NCBI GenBank assembly: GCA_016290775.1
Contig: JAEEVF010000008.1
Span: forward strand, 62,001-126,000
Length of the DNA stretch: 64,000 nucleotides
Source of the DNA: Acetatifactor sp.
GTDB lineage: Bacteria > Bacillota > Clostridia > Lachnospirales > Lachnospiraceae
Direction: 5' to 3'
Below the pieces are notes generated by a model, which was given only the letters and a program-made list of their open reading frames with translations, made no database searches and was not told the origin of the DNA. The number at the start of each line of letters is the position of its first letter. The stretch's first letter is position 1. The translations under genes and the position numbers were made by a program. Shown here in pieces: positions 62,649-64,000 of the stretch.

Positions 62649-64000
62649 GTGCCGCAGAGAAAAAGCAGTGGAATTGGAACTTATATCTTATTTTTGGCGA
62701 TCCTGTGTGTGATCCTTCTTGGGATCAACAAGATCACTGACAGGGCCCAGGATTATTCCAGGGAGAAGCTGATCAATGACTTGCAGGGCGGAAGGATCAC
62801 GCAGGTGGTGATCACTCCCAACAGCGAGACGCCGACGGGCTCCGTTTTGGTATCCCTAAAGGACGGGAGCGTAAGGAGGCTGTTTGTTACCAACATTCAG
62901 GAAGCAGAAGCGCTGGTTAGGGAATATGGCATCGCTCCGGACATTCAGGACGTGAAGCGTGAAAGCTGGGTCGTAACAAGGCTCCTGCCGCTTCTCATCG
63001 CGTTGGTGGTCGGAATCTTCCTGTTTACGATCTTTTTCGGACAGGGAAGTGAGCAGGCCAACGCCAGCAACAACAAGATGCTCAACTTTGGAAAAAGCCG
63101 CGCAAAGCTTGCCAAAGACAGCAAGAAGGTTACCTTTGAGAGCGTGGCCGGACTGAAGGAAGAAAAGGAAGAGCTTGAGGAGATCGTGGATTTCCTCAAG
63201 AACCCGGAGAAATATACCAAGCTTGGCGCAAGGATCCCGAAGGGCGTGCTTCTTGAGGGCCCTCCCGGAACCGGTAAAACGCTTCTTGCAAAGGCCGTCG
63301 CAGGCGAAGCAGGCGTTCCGTTCTTTAGCATTTCCGGTTCAGATTTCGTGGAAATGTTTGTCGGCGTCGGCGCAGCAAGAGTGCGTGACATGTTTGCGGA
63401 AGCCAAGAAGAATTGTCCCTGCATCGTTTTCATCGATGAGATCGATGCCGTCGGCAGAAGAAGAGGTACGGGCCTTGGCGGCGGACATGATGAGAGAGAG
63501 CAGACCTTAAATCAGCTCCTTGTGGAGATGGACGGATTTGGCGAGAACACTGGCATTATCATCATGGCAGCGACCAACCGCGTGGACATTCTCGATCCCG
63601 CGATCCTTCGCCCGGGACGCTTTGACAGAAAGGTTTCCGTATCCATGCCGGACGTTGGCGGACGCGAGGAGATATTAAAGGTGCACTCCAGGAACAAGAG
63701 TCTTGGCGATGACGTGAACCTAAAGCATTTGGCACAGACCACGGCCGGTTTTTCCGGTGCGGACCTGGAAAATCTGATGAACGAGGCAGCCATTGGCGCG
63801 GCAAAGCAGGACAAGGCATTTATCTCCCAGAGCGACGTCAACAAGGCCTTCATCAAGATCGGCATCGGTGCTGAAAAGCACAGCCGCGTCGTATCCGATA
63901 AGGAAAAGAAGATCACGGCATATCATGAAGCCGGCCATGCGATCCTCTTCCACCTGTTGCCCGACGTAGGACCTGTTTACACGGTGTCCATCGTTCCCAC
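62649..64000 (+). CDS. ftsH: ATP-dependent zinc metalloprotease FtsH (3' end beyond the window)
   Basis: Membrane AAA+ protease; about 450 codons are visible and the frame is open at the window end. The GTG start follows GGGAGG. Spans lie at about 9-26 and 108-128 around a short outer domain. The AAA module has Walker [20 protein letters not shown] (about 200-218), Walker [16 protein letters not shown] and the second region of homology [21 protein letters not shown]. The zinc site HEAGH is at about 427-431. The usual C-terminal part of about 150-200 residues is outside. Confidence 0.97.
   Translation, partial: MPQRKSSGIGTYILFLAILCVILLGINKITDRAQDYSREKLINDLQGGRITQVVITPNSETPTGSVLVSLKDGSVRRLFVTNIQEAEALVREYGIAPDIQDVKRESWVVTRLLPLLIALVVGIFLFTIFFGQGSEQANASNNKMLNFGKSRAKLAKDSKKVTFESVAGLKEEKEELEEIVDFLKNPEKYTKLGARIPKGVLLEGPPGTGKTLLAKAVAGEAGVPFFSISGSDFVEMFVGVGAARVRDMFAEAKKNCPCIVFIDEIDAVGRRRGTGLGGGHDEREQTLNQLLVEMDGFGENTGIIIMAATNRVDILDPAILRPGRFDRKVSVSMPDVGGREEILKVHSRNKSLGDDVNLKHLAQTTAGFSGADLENLMNEAAIGAAKQDKAFISQSDVNKAFIKIGIGAEKHSRVVSDKEKKITAYHEAGHAILFHLLPDVGPVYTVSIVP

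Overview
The window is a 64 kb chromosomal segment around the replication origin of a low-to-mid GC Firmicute, most likely a member of the Lachnospiraceae or a close relative in Clostridia. The grounds are the origin gene order (gyrA, gyrB, recF, yaaA, dnaN, dnaA, oriC, rpmH, rnpA, yidD, yidC, jag, mnmE, mnmG, rsmG, parA, parB), GGAGG-type ribosome binding sites, TTGACA/TATAAT promoters with 17 bp spacers, and clostridial families such as DUF4446 after parB and DUF3881. Genus and species cannot be read from the sequence alone. Genes left of about 17.9 kb mostly run leftward and genes right of it mostly run rightward, as expected for co-orientation with replication away from oriC (about 17.88-18.15 kb).

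Layout. 0-9 kb: start of a response regulator (edge), mutS2, an OmpR-type two-component pair, cstA with an overlapping partner gene, a small membrane protein and a CPA2 antiporter. 9-18.3 kb: the leftward replication block and oriC. 18.3-25.5 kb: rightward ribosome/RNase P/membrane insertion/tRNA modification block. 25.5-31.4 kb: an orphan soluble histidine kinase, two parS sites inside a 1.1 kb gene-free stretch with a long inverted repeat, parA, parB, a DUF4446 gene and serS. 31.4-53.3 kb is the accessory part: a DUF6056 membrane protein, a GH43 enzyme, four paralogous large lipoproteins with solute-binding-protein-like C-termini, a SulP transporter, a metallophosphoesterase, a MerR regulator, an AEC transporter, a DUF2975/YozG-like pair, DUF3881, tRNA-Arg(CCT), REP-like repeats and an ECF sigma/anti-sigma pair. 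53.7-64 kb: leuA, a SurA-like membrane protein, a HAD-CCA-transferase fusion, hup, an S4 protein, divIC, tilS, hpt and the start of ftsH.

The most unusual observations are: (1) a 2-isopropylmalate synthase whose leucine-regulatory domain runs straight into a complete AraC-type DNA-binding domain, with a 22-bp-spaced direct repeat just upstream of its own promoter; (2) three promoters between 46.0 and 49.7 kb with the same architecture (two GTAGTTCATC-like boxes exactly 20 bp apart, the second box starting exactly 19 bp before the -35), driving secreted and lipoprotein genes; (3) a HAD phosphatase fused to a CCA-adding enzyme; (4) a perfect 28-bp palindrome containing parS beside a long imperfect inverted repeat; (5) a 15-residue tandem duplication inside MnmG and an acidic insertion in GyrB.
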